Positions 36,801 through 45,316 are shown, counted from the first letter of the stretch. The stretch: DNA of 64,000 nucleotides from Ilyomonas sp965214235 (GCA_965214235.1 CBDCBH010000002.1:124001-188000), one strand, 5' to 3'. Program-made: numbers and translations. The notes: generated by a model not told the origin, from the letters alone.

Positions 36801-38850
36801 CGGCAGCACCAAAGCTATTGGAAGTGTTTCCACTGCTATTGATACCTAAATCTACATAATTGTTATTTTCGTCTCCATTGTCTGCCGTTGCAACTACATC
36901 TGAGCTGGCATTAGAGCCTGCATTCCTGTTCTGGATATTTAACTGCAAGTAGTTATTGATACTTCCTTTTCCGCTGATGACATTGAATGAATTGGTAGTG
37001 CCCGCATCTACCAATAGCTTTTCTATGTTTCCCGAGGTTTGAGAAGGCGCGCTGCCAATGGCTACATTGCCTAAGCTGTCAAGCAACATTCCCTGGATAT
37101 TATTGGTGCGAAAGCGAAGGCTTGAATTGTCGGCCGTTCCCAAAAAATTAGTTCCTGAAGTAATCCCGCTGTTGCCGGTAGTGCCCCAGGTGCTGGTGGT
37201 AGTGGCTTTGTTGTTAAACGTTGTCCAGTCTGCATTGGAAAGCAAGCCTGCCGTTACAACCGAAGCAGAAGCCAGCGGGATGTTTAAGGTATGAGCGGAG
37301 CCGGAAGAGCTCCATGCCGGAGCCGTTCCCGAAGTGCCGGGCGTTGCAAAGGTTTGCGTTGTTGAGGTAAGACCGTTGAGCGAAGTAATGGCACTACTGA
37401 TATAAGTGGGTGTAATATTCACCCAATTACTGCCATTGTATTGCAATAACTGATTGACTGAAGGTGTGGTAATGGTTGCATCTTTAAGGTTACTGATTCC
37501 TAACGATACCGCACCGGTAGCCGAGTTAACACTGGTAACAGGAAAAGAAATCGGTTGTGTAATGGCTGACGTTACTCTGCCTTTTGCATCAACCGTAAAA
37601 TAAGGATAAGACGTTCCGGTATTGTTTCCATAACTATTAGCCGTTACACCTGAGGCAGCTAAGCTCGGATTGGGATAAGCGCCTGTCAGGTCACCGCCTG
37701 CCGTACCGGTAGGTGCTGCCGAAGAAAATGCAGAAAGGGGTAGCTTCCTTACCAACCCGCTGGTGATGGTAAGCAAACTATCAGCGGAAGTGTTTGTTCC
37801 TGTCTGCACGCCATTCAGCGTTAGCGGATTGGTGCCAACGACATGTAATGCCGTGGAGGGTGTTGATGTGCCAATGCCTACATTACCTGCGAAATAATTG
37901 TTTTTCGTATTTGCCTGGTACATGCCCCAGCTATTGGTAACACCGGTTAAAGATTGATTTGATAAGTAGATATCATACATATTGGTAACCGTTCCTCCGG
38001 TAGTAGGCGGAGAAAGGAATAAACCATACAGATTGGTTATGGTTCCCGCAGCATAAAACGGATTTAATTTTATACCGTACACATTGCTGGTCGTTCCGCT
38101 ACTGCTGGCAGAAATAGTATGTCCGTATTCGATACCTGCACCAGCTAATGTGGTCAAAGTTCCGTTACCTTCAGTTATAGTAGAAGAAGCTTGGCGGCGA
38201 CCAATAAAATAACCGCCATAGATATCAGCATTGGAAGAAATGCCATTGTTAACGCCAACAATAGCTGACCCACTCACGCCCCTGATTTGCTGAGTATTGG
38301 ACGATGAAGTTAAGTTAACACGCATTTGCCCTTGTGAGGCAATTCTTGGTGTGTCCGCAGATATAAGTGATGTTGTCCAATCACTTCGTAATCCTGCATT
38401 TGTATTATTGACACTGTTTGTAAAACCGGATAACGAATCACCAACAAACAATCCGCCGGCACTATCTAAGTGCATCCTATAAAAATTATTGGTTTTAAAA
38501 GTCAAATCATGGTTGTCGGTTGTTCCTATAAAGTTGATAGCTGAGTTGGTATTACTGTTACCGGTTAGAGACCAGCCGCTTTGGCCGGCTGCTAATGGCA
38601 CCCAGCCACTGTCGCGGTGCATATATAGCAACGAATCGGTTGTATTAAATACAATTAATCCTTTGGCTGGCTTTACAATCAGGTACATACTGTCGTGGCT
38701 CATACGCGGTGGTAAAAAGCCTTTGGTGTTACCAGAAACCTGCAGCATTGCACTACTATCAGGCGCACTACTGCTGCCTACATTTATTTGTGCATTGGCT
38801 GAAGCAGTAGCTAACAGAATTACTAACAGGAGAATAATTGGATGTTTCAT
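33877..38850 (-). CDS. giant repetitive surface fibre, about 1657 residues
   Basis: I chose the ATG at 38850 (MKHPIILLLVILLATASANA, a good signal peptide); an extension to 38904 adds 18 unlike residues. After the signal comes the same N-terminal module as in the YadA/S74 protein (INVGSSSAPDSSAMLQVSG, FLPPRM). Then come three near-identical 130-residue modules (SAPSQTSGNIEKLLVDAGTT to NERMRITGTGNVGIGT), one YadA-like head stretch (SIAIG repeats, about residues 850-1030), and a beta-rich end with no S74 and no T9SS tail. Asn, Ser and Thr are very abundant and there are no Cys-rich parts. It is probably a phage-tail-like or trimeric adhesin fibre. How it is anchored is unclear. Confidence 0.75.
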   Translation of the reverse strand: MKHPIILLLVILLATASANAQINVGSSSAPDSSAMLQVSGNTKGFLPPRMSHDSMYLIVKPAKGLIVFNTTDSLLYMHRDSGWVPLAAGQSGWSLTGNSNTNSAINFIGTTDNHDLTFKTNNFYRMHLDSAGGLFVGDSLSGFTNSVNNTNAGLRSDWTTSLISADTPRIASQGQMRVNLTSSSNTQQIRGVSGSAIVGVNNGISSNADIYGGYFIGRRQASSTITEGNGTLTTLAGAGIEYGHTISASSSGTTSNVYGIKLNPFYAAGTITNLYGLFLSPPTTGGTVTNMYDIYLSNQSLTGVTNSWGMYQANTKNNYFAGNVGIGTSTPSTALHVVGTNPLTLNGVQTGTNTSADSLLTITSGLVRKLPLSAFSSAAPTGTAGGDLTGAYPNPSLAASGVTANSYGNNTGTSYPYFTVDAKGRVTSAITQPISFPVTSVNSATGAVSLGISNLKDATITTPSVNQLLQYNGSNWVNITPTYISSAITSLNGLTSTTQTFATPGTSGTAPAWSSSGSAHTLNIPLASASVVTAGLLSNADWTTFNNKATTTSTWGTTGNSGITSGTNFLGTADNSSLRFRTNNIQGMLLDSLGNVAIGSAPSQTSGNIEKLLVDAGTTNSFNVISGKGSINNYLQLNIQNRNAGSNASSDVVATADNGDENNNYVDLGINSSGNTSNSFGAADDAYLYAQSQNMLIGTASANKNVVFLTGGGTQSTNERMRITGTGNVGIGTNAPLTALHVSAASNPLTLNGVQTGTSTDSVLTISGSIVKKIASSSLTVSSSNAWSLVGNTNTLTNNYFLGTINTDPLIFKVNSQLMGRLDAANTFLGSLAGNSNGTTATQSTGIGYHALYNNTSGTYNTAIGYGALQNNASGSNNIGVGYGAAVTNNSSNSIAIGTSSNINNSNSIAIGNTAQTNNNAAIGIGNNTYVNGQYAIAIGSGPGSPKTQAAGDYSVALGYNAYSGNTNSIAIGNASSSTNATNTIAVGSSASSTNTNSSAFGASSSVTGANSTAIGYNANTASDNTIILGDKSNTSMSVGIGSESFSNGNREKLLVDAATTSSFNVISGKGSINNYLQLNIQNRNSGTNASSDLVATADNGDEGSNYVDLGINSSGNTSNSFGAADDAYLYAQTQNMLIGTASANKNVVFLTGGGTQSTNERMRITSTGIGIGTTSPSTALHVVASSNPLTLIGVQTGTNTSSDSLLTITSGLVRKLPLSTLSLSTAWSTTGNAGTTSGTNFLGTTDNTSLKFRTNNTQTMLLDSLGNVAIGSAPSQTSGNIEKLLVDAGTTNSFNVISGKGNINNYLQLNIQNRNAGGNASSDVVATADNGDENNNYVDLGINSSTNNTNNFGAADDAYLYAQSQNMLIGTASAKNVVFLTGGGNQSTNERMRITGTGNIGIGTTSPADKFDVAGTGGTTVSSFYTTATADRTILSVNNSANNGGSVTLRAHGSSYTETILGNSMTSATTLLSINGSNAPFAIGTYNSSDVVLGANNNERMRITSGGSIGIGTTSPTAALQLKAGTTTAGTAPLKLTSSAGTTLSTPEDGAVEYDGTNYFATTGTTRYTLTKTLTATASLTFTTGPNTTSTATITVTGAVLGDPVVVGIPSANAAASGIYTAYVSAANTVIIKCYNNTGTMINPGAGTFRVSVLRY
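34660..37110 (-). repeat. three direct repeats of about 360-440 bp inside the giant fibre gene
   Basis: Near-identical stretches lie at about 34660-35090, 35343-35705 and 36668-37110. All encode NNYLQLNIQNRN, NGDENNNYVDLGIN and MLIGTASAN followed by NERMRIT. The outer two are closest to each other; the middle one differs at its front (SESFSNGNREKLL). Start-to-start spacings are about 680 and 1325 bp. Confidence 0.85.
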
Positions 38851-39521
38851 AAAATATTTATTGGATAGATACAATGAACCAAGTGATCTTTTAAGAGATT
38901 GCAAAAGTTACTTTTATAATGTGCTAATTGACAGGTTGCAATAAACGAGATGTGATTTGATATCGTATAGCTATCAAAGTTTCATTCTAAAACCTAATAA
39001 AAACAAATCCTTGCTGTCGGTGTTAAAAGGCAGAATTAAATATTCCTTCTCATCACATATCCCTACTAATTAGCAGTATAAAGTCTTCATAAAAGCAATA
39101 ATAATTTTGCTTAATCTTTCAAAATTACACATACAGCTTAGCTTCTATCATTAAAATACCTTAACGGGGAATTAAAGTATTTTAATGATAGAAGCAGTTT
39201 AATAATTTTAAAATAGATTTTGTATGGATGACGTTAAAAGGAGCTGTCAGCGAAAGGAAGAAGTAAATAAGAATGTTACTTGTAAATAAATACAAATGCA
39301 AGAACATAACAACTCTTTATTCAACCGATTTGCACGACAGCCAATAGCAAGTTATCGAAGGTTATGTGAAAGACAAAAAAAACTTGAGCATAGTTACAGA
39401 GTTGTTTTTATTGCTATTTTTTATTTGGTAAAGATAGGTTGCCAGTGGCGGATGCTGCCGCGTCCTGCATAGCATACGGTTTATTTTTACTTCAGTCGGT
39501 GGAAGCAGGAAGAAATATTAT
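38851..39521. other. intergenic, about 670 nt, with a large hairpin
   Basis: Positions 39141-39159 (GCTTCTATCATTAAAATAC) and 39177-39195 are perfect 19-base inverted repeats, and four more pairs (TTAA/TTAA) form inside after one mismatch, closing on a 7-nt loop with GGGG. There is no T-run beside it. The remaining spacer (promoter side of the giant fibre gene, 3' side of the channel gene) shows no gene. Confidence 0.6.
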
Positions 39522-40427
39522 TCAGACATTACTGATATAATGATTTATTTTACTGATATCAATGGTTAGAACATTGTTCTTATCGGTATAGGTAATGTCT
39601 TCAAAGCGTCCGTTAGCAATAATATCATTGGAGCCAAAAGAAGCTCTTGCAAAAACGTTTTGTGATGAAATATCATCTGAGCCTTCAATTACAACAAGGA
39701 TCTCACCATGTGCATCGGCAATATCCTCTATTGAAAATATAGAAAGGGGGCTTTCGTCATCAATAATGTGTACAATTGTCCAGGTAAGTAAAAGCATGGC
39801 AATATTTTCCCGTTCCAGCTTTAAATTGTGAAAGACGTTTTTCTTAACTCCGTCCGATTCTATACGTAACATCAATATTAATTCAGCACCAACTTTTAAT
39901 AATTGATTTCGCTTGATGTTTGCGATTCTCAACATCAGCGCAGAACCTCCTTTGTATGGTCCAATCAATACTTTATTTGAAAAAATAATTTTTGAGTGAG
40001 ATTTGGAAAACCTGGAATAAAGCAGCCCTGTTATAATGGCAAAGAGGAACAAACCTACAACAGCTTCAATGGCTGCCAGTGAGGTAGAGCGAATAGATAC
40101 AGGAATGGTGCTTGTGAAATATCCGGTGCAAAGTGTTTGGGCGGAAAAGTAAAATACTTTAAAAAAAACGTCGCCTGATGACTCATTGATACCCGAAAGA
40201 CCTGTAGCCCCAATAAGAATGTAGAGGAATGTAAAAATAGTATTGGTTAGCAGGTAAAAGCAAAATATGGTCAGTACAAAGCCAAACGAACTAAGTGATA
40301 ACAGCAGGTTATGAATTTCTGCAGCTTTAAAGAATGATATTCCTTTTACTTTAAAATTCAAGGTGCCGTTAGGATGGATAATTTTTGAATAAACCTTGTG
40401 TTTGTCGCCCTTTTTTTTCACATTCAA
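39522..40427 (-). CDS. Kir-like (inward-rectifier) ion channel homologue with altered filter
   Basis: 301 residues: N-terminal slide-helix part (HPNGTLNFKVKGISFF), first membrane helix about 42-70, pore helix, second membrane helix about 115-140, and a C-terminal IRK-type beta domain (LMLRIANIKRNQLLKVGAEL to the end). All parts of a KirBac channel are present. The pore segment aligns without a gap to KirBac, but TVGYG is replaced by TGYFT (residues 101-105, 40113-40127), so K+ selectivity is doubtful. There is no ATG at the front; the start is TTG at 40427 or GTG at 40421. It is divergent from a BLUF photoreceptor gene across 70 nt. Confidence 0.75.
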   Translation of the reverse strand: MNVKKKGDKHKVYSKIIHPNGTLNFKVKGISFFKAAEIHNLLLSLSSFGFVLTIFCFYLLTNTIFTFLYILIGATGLSGINESSGDVFFKVFYFSAQTLCTGYFTSTIPVSIRSTSLAAIEAVVGLFLFAIITGLLYSRFSKSHSKIIFSNKVLIGPYKGGSALMLRIANIKRNQLLKVGAELILMLRIESDGVKKNVFHNLKLERENIAMLLLTWTIVHIIDDESPLSIFSIEDIADAHGEILVVIEGSDDISSQNVFARASFGSNDIIANGRFEDITYTDKNNVLTIDISKINHYISNV

Positions 40428-40497
40428 ATTTTTAATTAATTTTTAAATATGTAAAGAAATATTTTTTTTTAGTTTTACTTCTATAAAATATGAATCC

Positions 40498-40902
40498 ATG
40501 TTTCACCTACTTTACACCAGCAAAGCGGTTAATCCATTTAAAGACGATGAACTTCAAAAATTATTGGAGTTGGCACGTTTCAAGAATTCTCAAAAAACAA
40601 TTACCGGTATGTTATTGTACTGCAACAGTCATTTTATTCAGTTACTTGAAGGTGATGAAAATGACTTGTCAGAACTTTTTGAAATTATTTCTTCAGACGA
40701 TCGACATACTGATGTTAAAAAGGTTTTGGAAGGTAACGTTGAGAAACCACAGTTTCCTGATTGGTCAATGGGTTATAAATACCTTACACCACAACAATTA
40801 ACAAACTTAGATAAACACGAGAACATAGATGTTTCCGCTTTTATACGCAAAACCCAACCGTATAAACTATTAAAATTACTGTCTGGCAAATCCTGGAACT
40901 AA
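40498..40902 (+). CDS. BLUF-domain blue-light photoreceptor, single domain
   Basis: 134 residues, almost all of it one BLUF domain that binds FAD and senses blue light. The flavin-signalling residues are present: Tyr6 (LLYTSKA), Asn30 (FKNSQ) and Gln48 (FIQLLEGDE); WSMGYK supplies the late Trp/Met switch region. No output domain follows, so it must act through a partner, as short BLUF proteins such as PixD or YcgF relatives do. The closest gene, divergent, is the Kir-like channel. A weak hairpin (CCCCA/TGGGG, 40956-40970) followed by CTTTATATAT may end the transcript. Confidence 0.92.
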   Translation: MFHLLYTSKAVNPFKDDELQKLLELARFKNSQKTITGMLLYCNSHFIQLLEGDENDLSELFEIISSDDRHTDVKKVLEGNVEKPQFPDWSMGYKYLTPQQLTNLDKHENIDVSAFIRKTQPYKLLKLLSGKSWN

Positions 40903-41661
40903 GACAATTTATTAGTTATGTTTTAGTTAGTTTCCGCCTTTGTTGGTGTACTTCACCCCAGTTGTTGGGGCTTTATATATATAAGTATAAAAAAAGCTAT
41001 ATCTCTATTCTGGCGTAAGCGTCTCGCTTGCGCCTTTCACGTTAAAAACAATAAACAACCAACCTACCTCCAACATCATAAGTGTTCGAAACATGATTTC
41101 CGGCAGAAAAAGATAGTAACAGCCACAATCTGTTATTCTAAATCTATCAAGATACAATTGTTTTTCATCGCAGCATTACCAAAGTTACATCAAGGCGCAA
41201 CGAACGGATGTGCTGTATATCATCCGTTCTTGATTTCTTTTGCTCCTTTTTTCTATCAAGATAAAAAAGGAGGAGAAGAGACAACTGTATCGTAAACAGC
41301 TTCATAAGGTTTCGAATACTTGTAGCTTGGATAATATTGCCATGGTTCGTCTTTTTATTGGTTATAATAAAACTTAAAAAAGCAGTAAACAAGCCGGAAA
41401 GAAGAGGGTTTTATTGGCAAGTGTAAAAGTAACGGATGCGGGAATATGAACCTCTGTTTACTCCTTTATTAATCGGCAAATGATGTTTTATTATTTGTCA
41501 AAATCAGTAAGGAATAAAGGCGCAGTCGCCAATGCTTAGATTGCATCTGTGGGGACTTCTGCGTTAATCCTAACGACTTCTCTTCATAATACGCAACTAC
41601 AAATTTTCAAAACGAGTCTACTATGCAAAAGTTCATTTCTACAAGGTAGGTAAGATAAGTG
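40903..41661. other. intergenic, about 760 nt
   Basis: Beyond the hairpin at 40956-40970 there is a second at 41022-41044, GGCGTAAGCG / CGCTTGCGCC with a TCT loop and one T-G pair. Minus-strand open frames here are short, Lys/Arg/Leu-biased and unlike proteins, so I leave them out. No known RNA gene was recognised. Confidence 0.45.
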
Positions 41662-41748
41662 CGGAGAAAGAGGGATTCGAACCCTCGTTACAGTTGCCCG
41701 TAAAACGGTTTTCGAGACCGTCCCATTCAACCGCTCTGGCATCTCTCC
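41662..41748 (-). tRNA. tRNA-Ser (anticodon CGA)
   Basis: An 87-nt class II tRNA on the minus strand. The acceptor GGAGAGA pairs with TTTCTCC (one G-T), discriminator G, T-arm GGTTCGAATCC, long variable arm, and anticodon loop CTCGAAA with CGA at 41712-41714, which reads UCG. CCA is not encoded. Confidence 0.93.
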
Positions 41749-41770
41749 GGTTAGGTTAAATCATCACATA

Positions 41771-41799
41771 AAAAAACCCGCCAATGCGGGATGTTTTTT
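41771..41799. terminator. bidirectional terminator between two tRNA genes
   Basis: A short GC stem CCCGC / GCGGG with a CAAT loop, preceded by AAAAAA and followed by ATGTTTTTT, so it has a T-run on both strands. It lies between the two tRNA-Ser genes and so would separate their transcripts. Confidence 0.8.
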
Positions 41800-41802
41800 C
41801 AG

Positions 41803-41887
41803 CGGAGAGCGAGGGATTCGAACCCCCGGACCTGTTACAGTCAACGGTTTTCAAGACCGCCGCGTTCGACCACTCTGCCAGCTCTCC
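41803..41887 (-). tRNA. tRNA-Ser (anticodon UGA)
   Basis: An 85-nt class II tRNA on the minus strand. The 7-bp acceptor GGAGAGC / GCTCTCC is perfect, discriminator G, T-arm GGTTCGAATCC, long variable arm, anticodon loop CTTGAAA with TGA at 41851-41853. CCA is not encoded. Confidence 0.94.
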
Positions 41888-42017
41888 GGATGCAAAATAA
41901 TAGTGTGGTTAGGTATCTACCAAAAATTAAATGCACATTCAAAAAATCTTCTACCAAACCGTTGTTAAATACTTGTGTTAAAGCGGCTTGCATTTACTTT
42001 TATTCTTTATTTGTTTT

Positions 42018-43187
42018 ATGAAACGGCTGTTGTGGTGGCTTCTTTTATTGTTTGTTTTGATAATGCATCAAAAAGCGGTTGCACAAAACCCTGCTTGTGA
42101 TGTTCGCATCAGCTTGCTTACCTGTGCGCCCGGGCAAGAGTTGTATTCAACGTTTGGCCATACCGCTTTGCGTATACAAGATAGTGTTGGTGGAACTGAT
42201 TTGGTTTACAATTACGGCACATTCTGGTTTGAAGACCCACAATTTTATACAAAGTTTGTTCGTGGCAAACTCGATTACTCTTTATCGGTTGACAAATTTC
42301 CCGATTTCATGTACGAGTATCAATACTTTCAGCGCAGCGTTTGGGAGCAGGAACTGAATTTATCTTGTACACAAAAACAGCAAATCCTTACCGCTCTCAA
42401 CATCAACCTGCAAGGTGCAAACCGTAAGTATAAATACGATTTTATTTACGATAATTGCACCACCCGCGTTCGCGATATAATATTTCATTCCTTGCCCGGC
42501 AGTAGTATAAAAAATAAACTCGTTCCCGAAGGCACAACTGCCCGCAATCTCATACACAGTTATCTTGATAAAGGTGGCGAACCCTGGAGTAAATTAGGCA
42601 TTGATATTTTGTTGGGAGCGAAGCTGGATAAGCCTGTTGATAATAATGTCGCCATGTTTTTGCCCGATTATTTATTGAAAGGGATAGACAGTGCAACCAT
42701 CAACAACACGCAAACTGTGGTAAAACAAAAACAAGTGTTGCTAAACATGGCAACACCCATCGAAGCAACGGGCAACTATGTTCCGCTTATCCTGTTTGCC
42801 GTCATTTGCAGCTTCATTGCTTCGCTTTATTTTTTACCAAATCAACGTGTGAAAACAGTTTGCCGTTTTGTAGATTCTTTTCTTTTGTATCTCACGGGTT
42901 TGCTGGGTTTGCTTTTGCTATTTATGTGGTGGGGAACTGAGCATAGGATGACGAAAGACAATTATAATTTGCTGTGGGCGTTGCCAACCAACATTGTTGC
43001 CGTTTTGTTTTTATGGCGCCAGCCAAAATGGTTACGCAATTATTTTTATTTTGCTTTTACCCTTACTGTTTTGCTGTTAATTGGCTGGTGGTGGCTGCCG
43101 CAGGAACTCAACATTTCTCTTGTGCCGTTTGTGTTTTTAATGCTATATCGGTATGGCAGTCTTGCTGTAAAAACAAAAGCCGCATAA
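42018..43187 (+). CDS. DUF4105 membrane protein
   Basis: About 389 residues from the ATG at 42018 (MKRLLWWLLLLFVLIM, a signal peptide or first helix). An upstream extension to 41988 lacks an ATG-like context. The first 200 residues form the DUF4105 domain, with LLTCAPGQELYSTFGHTALRI and YDFIYDNCTTRVRD; the conserved His, Cys and Asn suggest a papain-like hydrolase fold (inference). About five membrane helices follow. The protein ends at 43187, where the next gene's ATG overlaps the stop (TAATG), so the two are translationally coupled. Confidence 0.85.
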   Translation: MKRLLWWLLLLFVLIMHQKAVAQNPACDVRISLLTCAPGQELYSTFGHTALRIQDSVGGTDLVYNYGTFWFEDPQFYTKFVRGKLDYSLSVDKFPDFMYEYQYFQRSVWEQELNLSCTQKQQILTALNINLQGANRKYKYDFIYDNCTTRVRDIIFHSLPGSSIKNKLVPEGTTARNLIHSYLDKGGEPWSKLGIDILLGAKLDKPVDNNVAMFLPDYLLKGIDSATINNTQTVVKQKQVLLNMATPIEATGNYVPLILFAVICSFIASLYFLPNQRVKTVCRFVDSFLLYLTGLLGLLLLFMWWGTEHRMTKDNYNLLWALPTNIVAVLFLWRQPKWLRNYFYFAFTLTVLLLIGWWWLPQELNISLVPFVFLMLYRYGSLAVKTKAA

Positions 43188-43993
43188 TGCCAACATTCAC
43201 GTATCAAAACAAGAAAGTAAATTATCAAAAAGAAGGCAATGGCTTTCCAGTTGTTTTCATTCATGGCTTTGCTGAAGATAGCGAAGTATGGAAATACCAG
43301 CTTTCTTTTTTAAAAGATAAATACAGTCTTATTATTCCGGATTTGCCAGGCAGCGGGCACTCGGAAATGCTTCAACCGATTGATGATGAAAACGTAACCA
43401 TCGGTGCTTATGCCGATTGTATTTTTGCTTTATTGCAATATGAAAACATCAGTGCCTGTGCGGTGTTCGGGCATAGTATGGGAGGATATATTACATTAGC
43501 GTTAGCCGAAAAATATCCTGCCATCATCAAAGGCTTTGGTTTTGTTCATTCCACTGCTTTTGGAGATAGTGAAGAAAAGAAAGCCATTCGTTTAAAAGGG
43601 ATCAGCACAATTGAACAATACGGAAGTTATCAGTTTATAAAAACAACATTGGCAGGTTTGTTTTCGCTTCACTTTAAACAAAACCATTGGGATGAAATCA
43701 ATGTACTCATAGAAAAAGGAAAGAGCTTTACCAAAGCCGCCTTACAACAATATTATAAAGCTATGATGCTGCGCGATGATAAAACAATGGTATTACAAAA
43801 CAGCATTGTGCCGGTGTTGTTTATAATGGGTAAAGAAGACAAAGCAACGCCGTTGAATGATGGGTTGCAACAAGCTCATCTTCCTTCCGTATCTTACATT
43901 TATATTTTGGATAACGCAGCGCACATGGGCATGTGGGAGAGAAAGGAGGAAGTGAATAAATGTTTGTTGGAATTTATACAAGATGTTGTTTGA
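43187..43993 (+). CDS. alpha/beta hydrolase
   Basis: 268 residues from the ATG at 43187 (MPTFTYQNKKVNYQKEGNG); the long upstream extension to 42974 lies in the previous gene and is ignored. The oxyanion region is VVFIHGF, the nucleophile elbow GHSMGG, the acid Asp in MGKEDKATP and the His in AAHMGMWE, so the triad is complete. Cytoplasmic. The substrate is unknown: the fold includes esterases, haloperoxidases and lactonases. Its stop/start coupling with the DUF4105 gene suggests a shared role. Confidence 0.88.
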   Translation: MPTFTYQNKKVNYQKEGNGFPVVFIHGFAEDSEVWKYQLSFLKDKYSLIIPDLPGSGHSEMLQPIDDENVTIGAYADCIFALLQYENISACAVFGHSMGGYITLALAEKYPAIIKGFGFVHSTAFGDSEEKKAIRLKGISTIEQYGSYQFIKTTLAGLFSLHFKQNHWDEINVLIEKGKSFTKAALQQYYKAMMLRDDKTMVLQNSIVPVLFIMGKEDKATPLNDGLQQAHLPSVSYIYILDNAAHMGMWERKEEVNKCLLEFIQDVV

Positions 43994-44026
43994 AAGAAAG
44001 ACATCATAGTAAGAAGAGCATTTAAA

Positions 44027-45316
44027 ATGGTTGACAAAAAAGCAATAAAAGAAAGATTTAAAAATTCCATAAGAAGAGGAACAGGCGAAGCTTACCTGAT
44101 TATGAAAAGCAATCCGACAGTTGATTTTTCATCTGCTATTATTAAATCATCAGTTAACAATTATGCTTATAGCGGACAATTAGAAGGCAGCAGGGCATTG
44201 TATTTATCAGAGCTTACTTCACTTTCAAAACATCAGAATAAAATTCGTGCAGCTATTTTGAAAGCACTTGCTAAGGAGCAAAAAGATACCTGGGCATTAG
44301 TTCAGCTTTTTGACCTTGCCAAGAGATACGCACAACAAGGCGATAAAGAAGCAAGAGATGGTATTTATAACAGATTTTTACACCAACCCATTGATGGTTC
44401 AGATTGGGTTGGATATTCAGACATATTAGAACTTGACGGATTTAGCGGGCTTTTATTTATTGCAGAAAAGTATGGACAATGGCTTGAAAAAGATCAGGAA
44501 AATTGGCAGGACGGTTCTATTATTTATGAATTTCAAGAGAAGAACCCCGAATTGAAAGTTAGGCAACAACTTGAGAACGCAAGTAAAGAAAATCGGTTTA
44601 TAAAAATTTACCTCGACAACATCGATCGGACAGAAAAAGAAAGAGAAGATACTCATCGGCAGCCGCCTATTATAAATTATATAACCGTAACTGAAAAAAT
44701 AAATAGCAAAATAAGGAACCCTTTATCTCCACTTACAGCTAAGCAATTATCAGAGACTGACATAAAAAAACTTGCTGATGATTTTTTGAAAGAAACAGAC
44801 AGGCTAAAGCTTGAAAAATATATGAGGATATTTAGTCTTATTAAGTATCCTTATAACTACTTTTCCATTTTAGAAATAGTGAAAGGAAAAAATAAAAAAA
44901 ATGATCGTCTTGTTGAATTTGCGTCTGATGCACTAAAATATTTTTCAGGTGATGATATTCGTCAACTTGCAATTGAGCGTTTAAGTGATACAACACGTCC
45001 TTCTGATTATTTGGGTTTATTGATTTCAAATTATAAAAAAGGACACAATAAACTTTTAACCACAATAGCAAAAAATTGTAAAGACGGAGATGCTGTTCAT
45101 GAAATTGTTTATGGTTACGTTGATATTTACAGAGCTAATAAAACAAAAGAATGTAAAGAGCCTTTAGAAGCGATATATGAAAAATTGACATGTGGCATTC
45201 ATCGAATGGACATTGTGAAAATATTGATAGACAATAAAGTGTTATCAAACGAAATAAGAGAAGAAATAAGATATGATTGTGATGAAGAAATCAGACGCCT
45301 TATTTCTGAAACTTAA
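44027..45316 (+). CDS. unknown protein, predicted all-helical repeat fold
   Basis: 429 residues, no signal peptide or membrane segment, rich in Lys, Glu and Ile. Several segments of 30-40 residues (for example SALKYFSGDDIRQLAIERLSD-like, PSDYLGLLISNYKKGHNKLL, EIVYGYVDIYRANKTKE) look like HEAT/ARM-type helix pairs. I do not recognise a family. The gene starts 33 nt after the hydrolase and ends 18 nt before the gliding-type gene, and it has lower GC than both. It may be an accessory gene inserted in this run. Confidence 0.7.
   Translation: MVDKKAIKERFKNSIRRGTGEAYLIMKSNPTVDFSSAIIKSSVNNYAYSGQLEGSRALYLSELTSLSKHQNKIRAAILKALAKEQKDTWALVQLFDLAKRYAQQGDKEARDGIYNRFLHQPIDGSDWVGYSDILELDGFSGLLFIAEKYGQWLEKDQENWQDGSIIYEFQEKNPELKVRQQLENASKENRFIKIYLDNIDRTEKEREDTHRQPPIINYITVTEKINSKIRNPLSPLTAKQLSETDIKKLADDFLKETDRLKLEKYMRIFSLIKYPYNYFSILEIVKGKNKKNDRLVEFASDALKYFSGDDIRQLAIERLSDTTRPSDYLGLLISNYKKGHNKLLTTIAKNCKDGDAVHEIVYGYVDIYRANKTKECKEPLEAIYEKLTCGIHRMDIVKILIDNKVLSNEIREEIRYDCDEEIRRLISET

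Noticed and set aside
30745..38850. Long open frames on the plus strand opposite the fibre genes (for example 32053-32373, 35039-35449, 36458-36793)
   Set aside because: They mirror the low-complexity Ser/Thr/Ala/Gly repeats of the minus-strand genes; their composition (Cys- or Leu/Val/Pro-rich) is not protein-like.
41165..41392. Minus-strand frame of 75 codons before the tRNA genes
   Set aside because: Leu/Ser/Ile/Lys-rich text without domain features; no leader or start context.
42974..43186. Long N-terminal extension of the alpha/beta hydrolase
   Set aside because: It overlaps the end of the DUF4105 gene in another phase; the family start matches the ATG at 43187.
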